The position numbers were made by a program, and so were the translations under genes. Below the pieces are notes generated by a model. The model did no database searches. It worked only from the letters and a program-made list of their open reading frames with translations, and was not told where the DNA came from. From Cohnella herbarum (GTDB taxonomy: Bacteria > Bacillota > Bacilli > Paenibacillales > Paenibacillaceae): a stretch of 64,000 bases of DNA. The stretch lies in NCBI RefSeq assembly GCF_012849095.1, contig NZ_CP051680.1, positions 4,180,501 to 4,244,500 on the forward strand, given 5' to 3'. Shown piece by piece: positions 49,254 through 57,456 of the stretch (positions are counted from its first letter, which is position 1; each line of letters starts with the position of its first letter).

Positions 49254-50135
49254 CTATTGCTGCCGTTGATCCCGTCGCAGAAGCAACTGGCTTATCGCGA
49301 TGAAAATAAAGCTGATGAAAATCGTTACCGTGGAAATCGCGCTACCGTAACCGAAGCGATAGATGTTAAACGTGTTATTGTACATATAGGTCGCCAACAA
49401 CTCGGTACCGTGTGCCGGGCCTCCTCCCGTCATGACGAAAACAAGGTCGAAAGCCTTCAGGCTTCCCGCGATGCATAAAATCACCGCCACCTGAATCGTC
49501 CCCCGGATCATCGGAAGGGTAACAAGAAACAGCTTCTTCAAGCCGGACGCTCCGTCGATCTTCGCGGCATCGTCCACTTCCGCAGGCGTATTGCTCAGAG
49601 CGGCCATGAACAGCAACAAATAAAGCCCGACATAGTTCCAGATAATCGGCACAGTCAAAGAATACATCGCGATATCCGGGTCGCCTAGCCACTGTCTCTT
49701 CAGCGATCCCAAATGAAGCCATTCCAGCGCAAAGTTTAAGATTCCGACCTGCGGATGGTACATATATTGCCAGATCATTCCAATGACTACGGAAGAAAGA
49801 ACCATAGGAAGGAAAACAGCTCCCCTTACGATTCTCTGGAAGAGCGACGTTTTTCTTAGCGCCAACGCCAGTACCAGTGCGATCGGCACCTGCCCGAACA
49901 CAGAAGCGACCACGACGATCATGTTATTCTTCAGAGCTTTCCAGAACACGGGGTCGCCGAACGTTTCCTTGTAATTCTCGAGCTTGATAAACTTGGAATC
50001 CCCGATTCCGGACCAATCGTAAAATCCGTAATACATCGACCAGATCATCGGCGCAATAGCGAAAACTACGAAGATGGAAACCGCGGGGGTTAATCCGATA
50101 AAAATAAACCATTTTAATCGTCTTGATGTCGGCAT
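49254..50135 (-). CDS. carbohydrate ABC transporter permease, MalF type (mannoside system)
   Basis: A 293-residue permease with six membrane segments and the EAA loop V-D-D-A-A-K-I-D-G-A followed by T-L-P-M-I-R-G. It is separated from the binding-protein gene by 66 bases that hold a hairpin likely to reduce downstream expression. Together with the 48376 gene it forms the mannoside importer channel. No ATPase gene is present nearby. Confidence 0.93.
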   Translation of the reverse strand: MPTSRRLKWFIFIGLTPAVSIFVVFAIAPMIWSMYYGFYDWSGIGDSKFIKLENYKETFGDPVFWKALKNNMIVVVASVFGQVPIALVLALALRKTSLFQRIVRGAVFLPMVLSSVVIGMIWQYMYHPQVGILNFALEWLHLGSLKRQWLGDPDIAMYSLTVPIIWNYVGLYLLLFMAALSNTPAEVDDAAKIDGASGLKKLFLVTLPMIRGTIQVAVILCIAGSLKAFDLVFVMTGGGPAHGTELLATYMYNNTFNIYRFGYGSAISTVTIFISFIFIAISQLLLRRDQRQQ

Positions 50136-50152
50136 ATTTCACCTCGCTGGAA

Positions 50153-50184
50153 AAGAGAAAAGCCCCCCTCGGCTTGGGAGGGCT
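50153..50184 (-). terminator. attenuating hairpin between binding protein and permease genes
   Basis: On the minus strand AGCCCTCCC pairs with GGGGGGCT (one mismatch) around a short loop, followed by TTTCTCTTTT. It lies 17 bases after the binding-protein stop. The same arrangement occurs in ABC system 2 at 20611, so it may set a higher level of binding protein than permease. Confidence 0.6.
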
Positions 50185-50201
50185 CTCTCAATGGATGCAA
50201 T

Positions 50202-51569
50202 TTATTTGTTTGTGGATTTAACCACCGCGTCTTGAATTTTAGCTGCGATCTTCTGCGGATCGCCCCCGAGCAGCAATTCCTGCAATCCGTTATTGACCGC
50301 ATCCGTGCCTGCGGAAGTCAGTACGGCATCGTATACGGGAGACAACTCCAGCGTTCCGATCAACTGGTTGAGTTCGGCGAACAAGGGCGATACTTTATCT
50401 GCCGGGACGTCTATTTTGTAGCTGACGAGCTTATTGTTCTCCAGGCTCATTCGCTGAGCTTCCGGTCCCGCTAAGGCGTATACCAATTCGTGAGCAGCTT
50501 CTTTTTTCGCTTCTTCCATGCTCGCACTGATCGCGGGGCCAACGCCGGCGACGCCGGAAGTGGAGTTCGCTTTCCCTTTTCCCCCCGGAATCGAAGGAAG
50601 AATGGTCACGTGCGTCGCGTCGAGAATTTCTTTGGGAGATTGAGCGACCAGATTCGTAACCGCCCAAGCGCCTTCGATGAACATAGCCGCTTTGCCTTGA
50701 TTGTACAATTGCTGTTGCCCGGCGTTATCGATGCTGATGAATCCTTCTTGGAACGCTCCGATCTTAGCAAGCTCCTGCAAATATGTCAGAGCCTGCACGA
50801 ACTCGGGATCGGTAAACTTCGCCCCGTTCTGCGAAGCGGCATTCAGGAACCATTCCGTTCCCGTCACGCGGTCTCCTAAAGCGCTCATAATGCTAGATTG
50901 GGCAAGCCAAGCGGCTTTATCTCCGAGAGCGATCGGGATGACTTTGTTTTCCTTGAACGTTTCCACTGCTTGCTTAAGCTCGTCCCAAGTCGCGGGAACT
51001 TTAACGCCGTATTGGTCAAAGAACGATTGATTATAGTAAACTAGAGAAGTCGGCGTCAGCTCCATCGGAACGCTGTAGATTTGACCTTCGACCGTAAAAT
51101 CGTTAAACGAATTGGCCAGAAAGGCATTCTTCCACTCCGGTTTGCCGTCCAACAGGTCGTTCAGCGGTTTGACCGCTTTACCGGCTGCCAGTTCTTTCGT
51201 CATCGCACCTGCCCACGTGAGGAAGACGTCCGGCATTTCATTGGCTGCAGCCGCCGTCTTTAAGCGAGTCTTGTAGGCATCCATAGGCATGGCTTGAATA
51301 TCCAGGACAATATTCGGATGATCCTTCTGGAATTGAACGATTAGATTTAGATAAGCTTTCGTTAGGTTGTCGTCGCCAGTCCAAGTGTGCCAGAACGACA
51401 GCTTTACTTTTTCCGCGGGTGCCTCGGAGGCATTAGAAGCAGTTCCCGTACTTGTTCCTTCAGCCGCCCCCGTGTTAGAGCTTGACGAGTCGTTATTGCC
51501 GCAAGCGGTTATCAAACCGAATGCCATGACCAGCGATAAGGCAAGTATCCACATCTTCTTCAATTGCAT
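50202..51569 (-). CDS. extracellular sugar-binding lipoprotein of the mannoside system
   Basis: A 455-residue family 1 solute-binding protein. The signal peptide ends L-I-T-A-C, with lipidated Cys23, followed by an Asn/Ser/Thr/Gly linker. The mature protein begins K-L-S-F-W-H-T-W-T-G-D, characteristic of CUT1 binding proteins. It is the first gene of the mannoside operon, about 43 bases downstream of the predicted transcription start. The importer probably takes up manno-oligosaccharides for the cytoplasmic GH38 and GH2 enzymes. Confidence 0.92.
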   Translation of the reverse strand: MQLKKMWILALSLVMAFGLITACGNNDSSSSNTGAAEGTSTGTASNASEAPAEKVKLSFWHTWTGDDNLTKAYLNLIVQFQKDHPNIVLDIQAMPMDAYKTRLKTAAAANEMPDVFLTWAGAMTKELAAGKAVKPLNDLLDGKPEWKNAFLANSFNDFTVEGQIYSVPMELTPTSLVYYNQSFFDQYGVKVPATWDELKQAVETFKENKVIPIALGDKAAWLAQSSIMSALGDRVTGTEWFLNAASQNGAKFTDPEFVQALTYLQELAKIGAFQEGFISIDNAGQQQLYNQGKAAMFIEGAWAVTNLVAQSPKEILDATHVTILPSIPGGKGKANSTSGVAGVGPAISASMEEAKKEAAHELVYALAGPEAQRMSLENNKLVSYKIDVPADKVSPLFAELNQLIGTLELSPVYDAVLTSAGTDAVNNGLQELLLGGDPQKIAAKIQDAVVKSTNK

Positions 51570-51618
51570 CTTCCCCTTTAGTATTTATCGTTGTGATTGT
51601 AGCCGCTTTCATATTCGA

Positions 51619-51647
51619 ATCATACATTGCACCATTCATTTAGTCAA
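51619..51647 (-). promoter_or_regulatory. promoter of the mannoside operon
   Basis: On the minus strand TTGACT (51642-51647) and TATGAT (51619-51624) are separated by exactly 17 bases, close to the vegetative sigma-A consensus. It lies about 50 bases upstream of the binding-protein start, directly next to the tandem repeats. Confidence 0.7.
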
Positions 51648-51705
51648 TACATTTTATAATACATTTGTTAATACATTTTGCAATACATTTATTAATACAT
51701 TTATT
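51646..51705. repeat. five 12-bp tandem repeats (AATACATTT plus three variable bases)
   Basis: Five consecutive 12-base units share AATACATTT and differ only in the last three bases (TAT, GTT, TGC, ATT, ATT). The array lies between the divergent promoters of the mannoside operon and the GntR gene, and its first unit overlaps the -35 box of the operon by two bases. Likely a set of helix-phased regulator sites; it could also vary in copy number by slippage. Confidence 0.9.
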
Positions 51706-51735
51706 TATCATTGAGTCCTGTACATCTATTCAATG

Positions 51736-51765
51736 TTGATTAAATAAGATAGAATAAAATATATT
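51736..51765 (+). promoter_or_regulatory. promoter of the GntR regulator gene
   Basis: TTGATT (51736-51741) and TATATT (51760-51765) are separated by 18 bases, 22 bases upstream of the GntR start codon. It is divergent from the mannoside promoter, with the repeat array between them. Confidence 0.6.
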
Positions 51766-51787
51766 ATGACATTTAGGCGAGGAATGT

Positions 51788-52927
51788 ATGGAGCAAAATA
51801 AGAAACCATTGCACATCCAAATCAGAGAATACATCAAGGGGCAAATCGACGGCGGAATCCTGAGGGAAGGCGATCAACTTCCCACGGAAGCGGAGCTCAT
51901 GAGCCACTTCAAAGTCAGCCGGGTTACGATCACGACGGCCATTAAACATTTGGTCAAGGAAGGGCTCGTCTATAGAATCGCCGGGAAAGGGACATTCGTC
52001 AGGGCTGCCGAACCGAATCATTACATGGGCAACCCTCACGTGAAAGAGATCAGCACCAAGCTGATCGGTTTCGTGATGCTTCCTTTCCGTGATGACTTTA
52101 CGTACCGTTTGCTTTATGGAATTGAGGAAGCTTGCCGTGAAGCAGGCTTTACACTCATCGTGAGATCCGTTTTCTCGCAGGCCGAGGAGCAGGCGGCGAT
52201 CCGCGAGATGGTAGCCGCCGGAGCGGTCGGGCTCATCATCTGCCCGGTAGACGGCGAATCGTACAACGAGGAAATCTTGCAGCTGCGTGCCGATAATTTC
52301 CCCTTCGTGCTCGTGGATCGATTCCTTCCCGGGATCCAGACAAATGCCGTATACTCCGACCATTATCAAGGCGGAGAGATGGGAACCGAATATTTGGCCG
52401 GTTTGGGTCATCGCAAGATTGGAGTCGTTTCCTCGGTAAAATCCAAGACGTCGAGCGCCGAAGATCGTTTCCGCGGATACCTGGACTTCGCTCGGCAAGC
52501 GATATTACAGGTGGAACCGCGGCATTGGCTGACGCGAATGGACGATGAACTGCCTTACCACGAAGAACTCAATTCGATGGAGCGCATACGCGAGTGGTTA
52601 ACGAACAATCGCGATCTTACCGCCGTCTTCGCGCTCAACCCGCTTGACGCCGTATACGTCGCTAAAGTCGCAGAAGCTATGAGTATCCGAATTCCCGAGG
52701 ATCTAGCGATCCTTTCCTTCGACGATCCAGGCATTCGGGACTTGCACCACCCCTTCTTCGGCTTTATCGAACAAAATTTGGAAGAGATCGGCGTTCAAGC
52801 CGTCAATCTGCTTGGAGAGACCATTAGCGATCCCGCTACTTTTCGGCAGATCAAAATTCCGGTTGCCTTGCGGCCAGGCTTGTCGACCGGTAATAAAGCC
52901 TTTGAAGCATACGCGAAAGGGAAATAA
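51788..52927 (+). CDS. GntR/LacI hybrid transcriptional regulator (AraR-like architecture)
   Basis: A 379-residue regulator. Residues 5-72 are a GntR winged helix (L-P-T-E-A-E-L-M-S-H-F-K-V-S-R-V-T-I then G-K-G-T-F-V). Residues ~90-370 are a periplasmic-binding-type effector domain as in LacI proteins (L-I-G-F-V-M-L-P, then I-C-P-V-D-G-E-S-Y, G-H-R-K-I-G-V-V-S-S). This hybrid layout is that of AraR. It is divergent from the mannoside operon and should respond to a mannose-containing inducer. It may bind the 12-bp array, but whether it activates or represses is not shown by the sequence. Confidence 0.92.
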   Translation: MEQNKKPLHIQIREYIKGQIDGGILREGDQLPTEAELMSHFKVSRVTITTAIKHLVKEGLVYRIAGKGTFVRAAEPNHYMGNPHVKEISTKLIGFVMLPFRDDFTYRLLYGIEEACREAGFTLIVRSVFSQAEEQAAIREMVAAGAVGLIICPVDGESYNEEILQLRADNFPFVLVDRFLPGIQTNAVYSDHYQGGEMGTEYLAGLGHRKIGVVSSVKSKTSSAEDRFRGYLDFARQAILQVEPRHWLTRMDDELPYHEELNSMERIREWLTNNRDLTAVFALNPLDAVYVAKVAEAMSIRIPEDLAILSFDDPGIRDLHHPFFGFIEQNLEEIGVQAVNLLGETISDPATFRQIKIPVALRPGLSTGNKAFEAYAKGK

Positions 52928-53015
52928 GGATCATCATTGGTTCGGATGCGAGTTGAAGTAGATAGGATATTGGGAAAATAGGTTACAATAGAGGAAAAAG
53001 GAGGAGTACTCGTTT

Positions 53016-53717
53016 ATGCAAATCATTTATCACGGGCATTCTTGCATTCAACTGATTACGAACGGCAAATCTCTGCTGATCGATCCTTTTCTGAGAGGGA
53101 ATCCGATAGCGGTAACGAAGCCGGAGGATATCCGAACCGATTATATTTTGCTTACGCATGCGCACACCGACCATATTCTCGATGCGGAACCGATCGCGCA
53201 GGCGAACGACGCGACGGTCGTTGCGACTTTCGAACTGGCGATGTACATGTCCTCCCGGAAAAACCTCAAAACGATCGACATGAACATCGGAGGAACGGTC
53301 GATCTGGGATTCGCCAAAGCGAAGATGATCCAAGCTTTCCATAGTTCGGGCATCTTCCTGGAAGAGGGTCAAATCATTTATGGCGGCATGCCGGCCGGAT
53401 TTATCATTCAAGCCGAAGGATTGACGCTGCTTCATGCCGGGGATACCGCTTTGTTCTCGGATATGAAGATGATCGGCGATAGAAACAAAATCGACGTCGC
53501 CTTCCTCCCGATCGGCGACCATTACACGATGGGACCGGACGATGCGCTCCAAGCAGCCGAATGGTTCGGCGCAAGAATGGTCATCCCTATCCACTATGAC
53601 TCTTTCCCGCCCATCCGCCAAGATGCCGAAGCTTTCGTGAAGCGACTGGAAGCCCAAGATCAGCAAGGACGCGTTCTCGCGCCCGGAGAGAAGTTCGAGA
53701 TTACCAAAGGAAAATGA
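53016..53717 (+). CDS. UPF0173 metal-dependent hydrolase (metallo-beta-lactamase fold)
   Basis: A 233-residue protein of the YtkL type with ribosome site AGGAGG. Metal-binding motifs are H-G-H-S-C at residues 6-10, T-H-A-H-T-D-H near residue 46, H-A-G-D-T near residue 143 and a late I-P-I-H-Y near residue 194. The fold is that of metallo-beta-lactamases, but members of UPF0173 are cytoplasmic hydrolases of unknown substrate. It is monocistronic, between the GntR gene and the mobile-element zone. Confidence 0.93.
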   Translation: MQIIYHGHSCIQLITNGKSLLIDPFLRGNPIAVTKPEDIRTDYILLTHAHTDHILDAEPIAQANDATVVATFELAMYMSSRKNLKTIDMNIGGTVDLGFAKAKMIQAFHSSGIFLEEGQIIYGGMPAGFIIQAEGLTLLHAGDTALFSDMKMIGDRNKIDVAFLPIGDHYTMGPDDALQAAEWFGARMVIPIHYDSFPPIRQDAEAFVKRLEAQDQQGRVLAPGEKFEITKGK

Positions 53718-53851
53718 CGATTTCAGCCAAGCGTAAAAGGTTGTCGCCGAAAGGTAATTTGAAACAACCCCACCGCTATCTCAATCCGAGAGCGGAGAAG
53801 TAAGGGCTCTGGGCAGTTACTGCTTAGATCCACTTCTTAAGGGAGCAATCC

Positions 53852-53875
53852 CAGGCACTTTGTTTGCCTGTTTTC
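53852..53875 (+). terminator. candidate terminator downstream of the UPF0173 gene
   Basis: A six-bp stem CAGGCA/TGCCTG with a seven-base loop is followed by TTTTC. It lies about 135 bases after the gene's stop, so it would end a long 3' untranslated region. The stretch 53718-53851 before it contains no gene I can recognise. Confidence 0.45.
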
Positions 53876-53905
53876 GCCGTAATCGCCATCCATCCTCATA
53901 TCAAG

Positions 53906-53945
53906 GCACTGAGGCGGTGATAAGATACTCTCAGTGCTTTTTTTG
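53906..53945 (+). terminator. strong terminator at the edge of the 49-bp repeat array
   Basis: GCACTGAG (53906-53913) pairs with CTCAGTGC (53930-53937) and is followed by eight T residues. The right arm is also the start of the 49-bp repeat unit, so this may be the sequence from which the array was built. Confidence 0.7.
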
Positions 53946-54035
53946 GTTCGTCACCCATACTGCGGCGGAGATAAGATACTAAGTACTCTATTTGGTTCGT
54001 CACCCATGCTGCGGCGAAGATAAGGTACTCTCAGT

Positions 54036-55658
54036 GTTACTACTCAGGTCTCCCCAAATTCGGGGAGATTTTTTCTTTGCTATTTAAAGGAATTCGAGCA
54101 TCTCACAGCGAAGTAGTAGTTAAAGAAACTTTGCTAGTGAGGAGCGCGTGACACCCGTGAAACTAACTTCGCAACAAGTGAATAAGATTTGCAAGGACGA
54201 CGAAGAAATTGCGGGTTATTTCAGTGCGCTCCTAACTCAAAACCAACAGTTGACCCAACTTGTCGAAAAGCAGGCCGTTCAAATTGAGAAGCAAACCCTC
54301 CAAATCGAGAAGTTAGAAAAGCGCGTTAACGAGTTAGAAAGACAACTCGGTCAAAATAGCGACAACAGCAGCAAACCGCCTTCCAGTGACGGATTGCGCA
54401 AACAAACTAATCTACGTCAATCTGGTGGCAAAATGGGCGCGCCCAAAGGCCATGATGGACATACGCTTCGTTTTAGCACTTCGCCGGACGAAATCGTCGT
54501 GCATTCGGTATCCACTTGTAAGCATTGTGCTCAATCCCTTGATAGGGTGGCCGTGCAAGGCTACACCAAGAGACAAGTATTCGACTTACCCCTTCCCCGT
54601 TTGGTTGTAACTGAGCATCGCGCGGAGGAGAAGTGTTGCCCTCGCTGCCATACACGCCAGCGTGCTACCTTTCCAGACCGAGTTCAAGCACCTGTTCAGT
54701 ATGGAGAAGGTTTTACAGCTTGGACGGCTTACTTGAATGTATATCAGCTTCTGCCACTGGATCGCATCTCGCGATTGTTTTCCGATCTGACCGGTTACCA
54801 TCCTAGCGAAGCGACGCTGTTGGCACAGATCAAGACGATGGCATCCGTTGTAGCGGATCAAGAGCCGGTTATTCGAACGCATCTTCTCAAGCAGCCTTTC
54901 ATTCACTGCGATGAAACACCGATGCGCTTGAATGGCAAACAACAGTATCTCCATACGCACTCCAACGCCGAATGGACCTTGTTAGCCATGCACGCAAGGC
55001 GATGTGGGCCGGCGCTTGTAGACATGGGCGTATTGCCTTCTTACACCGGTATCGCGGTTCATGACTGTCTGAATTCCTACTTCAAGCCAGAGTTTAAGTT
55101 CACGCACGCTTTGTGTAACGCGCACTTGTTGCGCGAATGCCAAGGGATCGCGGAGCATGACCATCATAAGTGGGCATCCGACATGAAGGAACTACTCCAA
55201 AGAAGTTGGTCGCTAGCCAAGGAGGCTCGTGCGTTAGACATCCCCTTGTCGGATCAGGTTCTCAACGAGATTGATCTACGCTTCGACACCATTTTGGAAC
55301 TCGGAAAAACCGAATGGACGAAAGATGCGGTGCGTGAAAAAACAGGGCCTCGAGGACGGAAGTGCAAAAGCAAAGCAGCTAATCTTGGGCAGCGATTCGA
55401 GCTCCACAAAGCGTCGATTCTTCGCTTTCTTTACGATGCCCGCATCCCTTTTGACAACAACCAGGCTGAACGAGACATCCGTATGTCCAAGGTGAAACAG
55501 AAGATTTCTGGATGCTTCCGTACGGCGACTGGCGGCGAACAATTTGCAAGTATTCGTGGCTTTATTTCCACTCTCCTCAAACAGAATCTTCCTTTACATG
55601 CCTCACTCGTATCAGCACTCCGTGGTAATTTCCAATTCAAGACTACCTGAGTAGTAAC
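54036..55658 (+). mobile_element. complete IS66-family insertion sequence (single transposase gene)
   Basis: The element is 1623 bp with perfect 14-bp terminal inverted repeats (GTTACTACTCAGGT at the left, its complement at the right). It is flanked on both sides by the 8-bp direct repeat CTCTCAGT (54028-54035 and 55659-55666), the duplication length expected for IS66. It carries only the DDE transposase and no tnpA/tnpB, like the ISBst12 subgroup. It interrupts the 49-bp repeat array. Perfect ends and duplication indicate recent insertion. Confidence 0.93.
54148..55650 (+). CDS. IS66-family transposase
   Basis: A 500-residue transposase beginning at a GTG (54148; a second GTG three codons on is possible). 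The N-terminal third has a leucine-rich coiled coil (residues 30-70) followed by the S-S-K-P-P-S-S-D-G motif, then a zinc-finger-like pair C-K-H-C and C-C-P-R-C. The DDE catalytic core has H-C-D-E-T-P-M-R near residue 255, H-D-C-L-N-S-Y-F near 310 and the C-terminal D-N-N-Q-A-E-R-D-I-R, whose Glu completes the triad. The gene runs to eight bases from the right inverted repeat. It appears intact. Confidence 0.95.
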   Translation: MTPVKLTSQQVNKICKDDEEIAGYFSALLTQNQQLTQLVEKQAVQIEKQTLQIEKLEKRVNELERQLGQNSDNSSKPPSSDGLRKQTNLRQSGGKMGAPKGHDGHTLRFSTSPDEIVVHSVSTCKHCAQSLDRVAVQGYTKRQVFDLPLPRLVVTEHRAEEKCCPRCHTRQRATFPDRVQAPVQYGEGFTAWTAYLNVYQLLPLDRISRLFSDLTGYHPSEATLLAQIKTMASVVADQEPVIRTHLLKQPFIHCDETPMRLNGKQQYLHTHSNAEWTLLAMHARRCGPALVDMGVLPSYTGIAVHDCLNSYFKPEFKFTHALCNAHLLRECQGIAEHDHHKWASDMKELLQRSWSLAKEARALDIPLSDQVLNEIDLRFDTILELGKTEWTKDAVREKTGPRGRKCKSKAANLGQRFELHKASILRFLYDARIPFDNNQAERDIRMSKVKQKISGCFRTATGGEQFASIRGFISTLLKQNLPLHASLVSALRGNFQFKTT

Positions 55659-55956
55659 CTCTCAGTGCTCTATTTAGTTCGTCACCCATGCTGCGGCGAA
55701 GATAAGGTACTCAGTGCTCTATTTGGTTCGTCACCCATGCTGCGGCGAAGATAAGGTACTCTCCGAACAATTACAGCCCACCGAAAACGGAGAAGAGTGA
55801 CCTAAACAGTAACTGTTGAGCACCGCTATTTCGCTCAGCGAGCGGGCTTCTCGAGAAATAAGGGTGCTGAGCACCGTTATTTCTATTAAGCCCCCTAAAT
55901 GAATTGGAGAATGGCTAGGGAAATAAGGTAGTATTTCATTAGGGGGGCGAGCGGAA

Positions 55957-56316
55957 ATGAGACAGCGAAATAATGCCTTTAAGGAAGTACGTTACAAAGC
56001 AGCACAAGAGGCTCTTGCGGGAATGAAAGCAGGCGTGCTGGCCAGAAAGTATGACGTGACTCCGAAAACAATTAGAGCATGGGTAGTGGAATATCAAGAG
56101 ACGTTTGGGGCAGATTCATTGCCAACGATCGACGAACGAGTTATGGAGTCCAAGCGACTTGCAGATCTGGAAGAAAAGTACGAGCGTGCATTAAAGGCGT
56201 TAGGGCAAAAAGAGTTAGAGATCGAGGTGCTGCGCGAACTCGTAAAAAAGACGAACCCTGCCTCAATGACAAACTCGACGTTGCCCAGACGTTCATTGAG
56301 CAGGGACATACAGTAG
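55957..56316 (+). CDS. IS3-family transposase OrfA (element 1)
   Basis: A 119-residue helix-turn-helix protein (A-G-V-L-A-R-K-Y-D-V-T-P-K-T-I-R-A-W-V) with a leucine-rich C-terminal part. It contains the slippery heptamer A-AAA-AAG at 56244-56250; slipping back one base continues into OrfB to make the full transposase. Terminating at its own stop gives the OrfA regulator. Confidence 0.92.
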   Translation: MRQRNNAFKEVRYKAAQEALAGMKAGVLARKYDVTPKTIRAWVVEYQETFGADSLPTIDERVMESKRLADLEEKYERALKALGQKELEIEVLRELVKKTNPASMTNSTLPRRSLSRDIQ

Positions 56317-57218
56317 CTAACATCTTAAGCATTGTGGGGGCCGCGTCTTCGACGTACTACGAACGAAAGAAAGCATCACGTGAGGATACAACTACAGAAA
56401 CAAAAATGCCACTCCGAGGACGCCCTGTAACTAAGCATTCTCTAACGGTTTGCGGAAACGTAATAAGTAATGCACAGATTGAAGAGTGGTTAATGGAGCT
56501 GGTGTCTGGCGAAGAGCATAGCTACGGCTATCTGTTGTTAACAGAATGCTTACACGTACAGCGCCAACTCATCATCAATAAGAAAAAAGTGTACCGCCTC
56601 TGTAAGAAGCTCGGTATTCTTCATCCGCAACGACGTAAGAAGGTTCACTATCCAAGGCGCCTAGCACGCAATCACACGATAACAGGTTCCAACCAAGTCT
56701 GGCAGCTCGATATTAAGTATGGATACGTTGCGGGGTATGATCAGTTTTTCTACATCGCAGATATGATCGACGTTTACGATCGCAGTATCGTCGGCATCCA
56801 TATCGGTACGAATTGCGAAGCCAAACACGTATGCGAAGCTGTGAAAAAGGCGTTACAGTCACGTCTAAAGCCCGAAGAGAGCAAGCCGATCATTCGCACC
56901 GATAACGGCCCCCAATTTATCAGCAAGGCGTTTGGAGAGTTATGCGAAGCAGAGGGAATTATGCATGAGCGCATTCCTCCAAAGACACCTAATATGAATG
57001 CATACATCGAGTCCTTTCATGCCACCCTTGAGCGAGATCTGCTTGGAAAAGAGAGCTTTGAATCTTTTCAGGAGGCACACGAAGCTGTACGGAATTACAT
57101 TGATTTTTACAACAACCGCCGCATGCACAGAAGCCTGGGAAAACGGTCCCCAACGGCTTTCATGAAGTGGGTGGAGCAAACGACTGATTCTTTAGAAAAG
57201 TACACTCGAGCCGTTTAA
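56248..57218 (+). CDS. IS3-family transposase OrfB (element 1), made by -1 frameshift
   Basis: The catalytic part, read in the -1 frame after the A-AAA-AAG site. It begins K-D-E-P-C-L-N-D-K-L-D-V-A-Q and includes H-T-H-like and DDE domains. The catalytic residues are visible: Asp in V-W-Q-L-D-I-K-Y, Asp in I-R-T-D-N-G-P-Q-F and Glu in N-A-Y-I-E-S-F-H. An in-frame ATG at 56079 exists, but lies inside orfA with no ribosome site, so independent translation is unlikely. Intact, hence possibly active. Confidence 0.9.
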
Positions 57219-57456
57219 GAATCGAAATCCTGAGGAAAACGCTAGTAAACCAAGTATTTTTACGACAGCAACGTATTTCATCAGTAATACTCCGGATTTA
57301 GGGGGTCTAACCGATTTCGCTCAGCGAGCGGGCTTCTCGAGAAATAAGGGTGCTCAGCACCGCTATTTCGCCCAGCGAGCGAGTTTCTCGAGAAATAAGG
57401 GTGGAGTTGTCAAAAAAAGTGCAGTTTGAAAACACACTCATACGGAACCCCCGTTG

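Larger units (their letters stand above)
53930..55770. repeat. array of 49-51 bp repeats, interrupted by the IS66-family element
   Basis: The unit, starting CTCAGTGCTCTATTTGGTTCGT and containing CACCCATGCTGCGGCGAAGATAAG, occurs at about 53930, 53980, 55660 (after the IS) and 55710, with partial copies at both ends. Spacing is 49 bases, or 51 across the site of insertion once the element and its duplication are removed. Units are in tandem without unique spacers, so this is not a CRISPR array. No gene lies in the flanks. Confidence 0.85.
55884..57313 (+). mobile_element. IS3-family insertion sequence, element 1
   Basis: An approximately 1.43-kb element with imperfect terminal inverted repeats: TTAAGCCCCCTAAAT at 55886 and the complement of TTAGACCCCCTAAAT ending at 57310. 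Outer boundaries are inferred from a possible 5-bp duplication ATTTC at 55879-55883 and 57314-57318, which may be coincidental because the target is repetitive. It contains overlapping orfA and orfB joined by a -1 slippage signal. Confidence 0.85.

Noticed and set aside
53720..53851. Possible structured RNA or riboswitch after the UPF0173 gene
   Set aside because: Several short stems can be drawn (for example GGTTGT/ACAACC), but I recognise no known riboswitch core and no downstream gene to regulate.
53930..55770. CRISPR-like regular repeats
   Set aside because: The units of 49-51 bases are contiguous, with no unique spacers and no cas genes.
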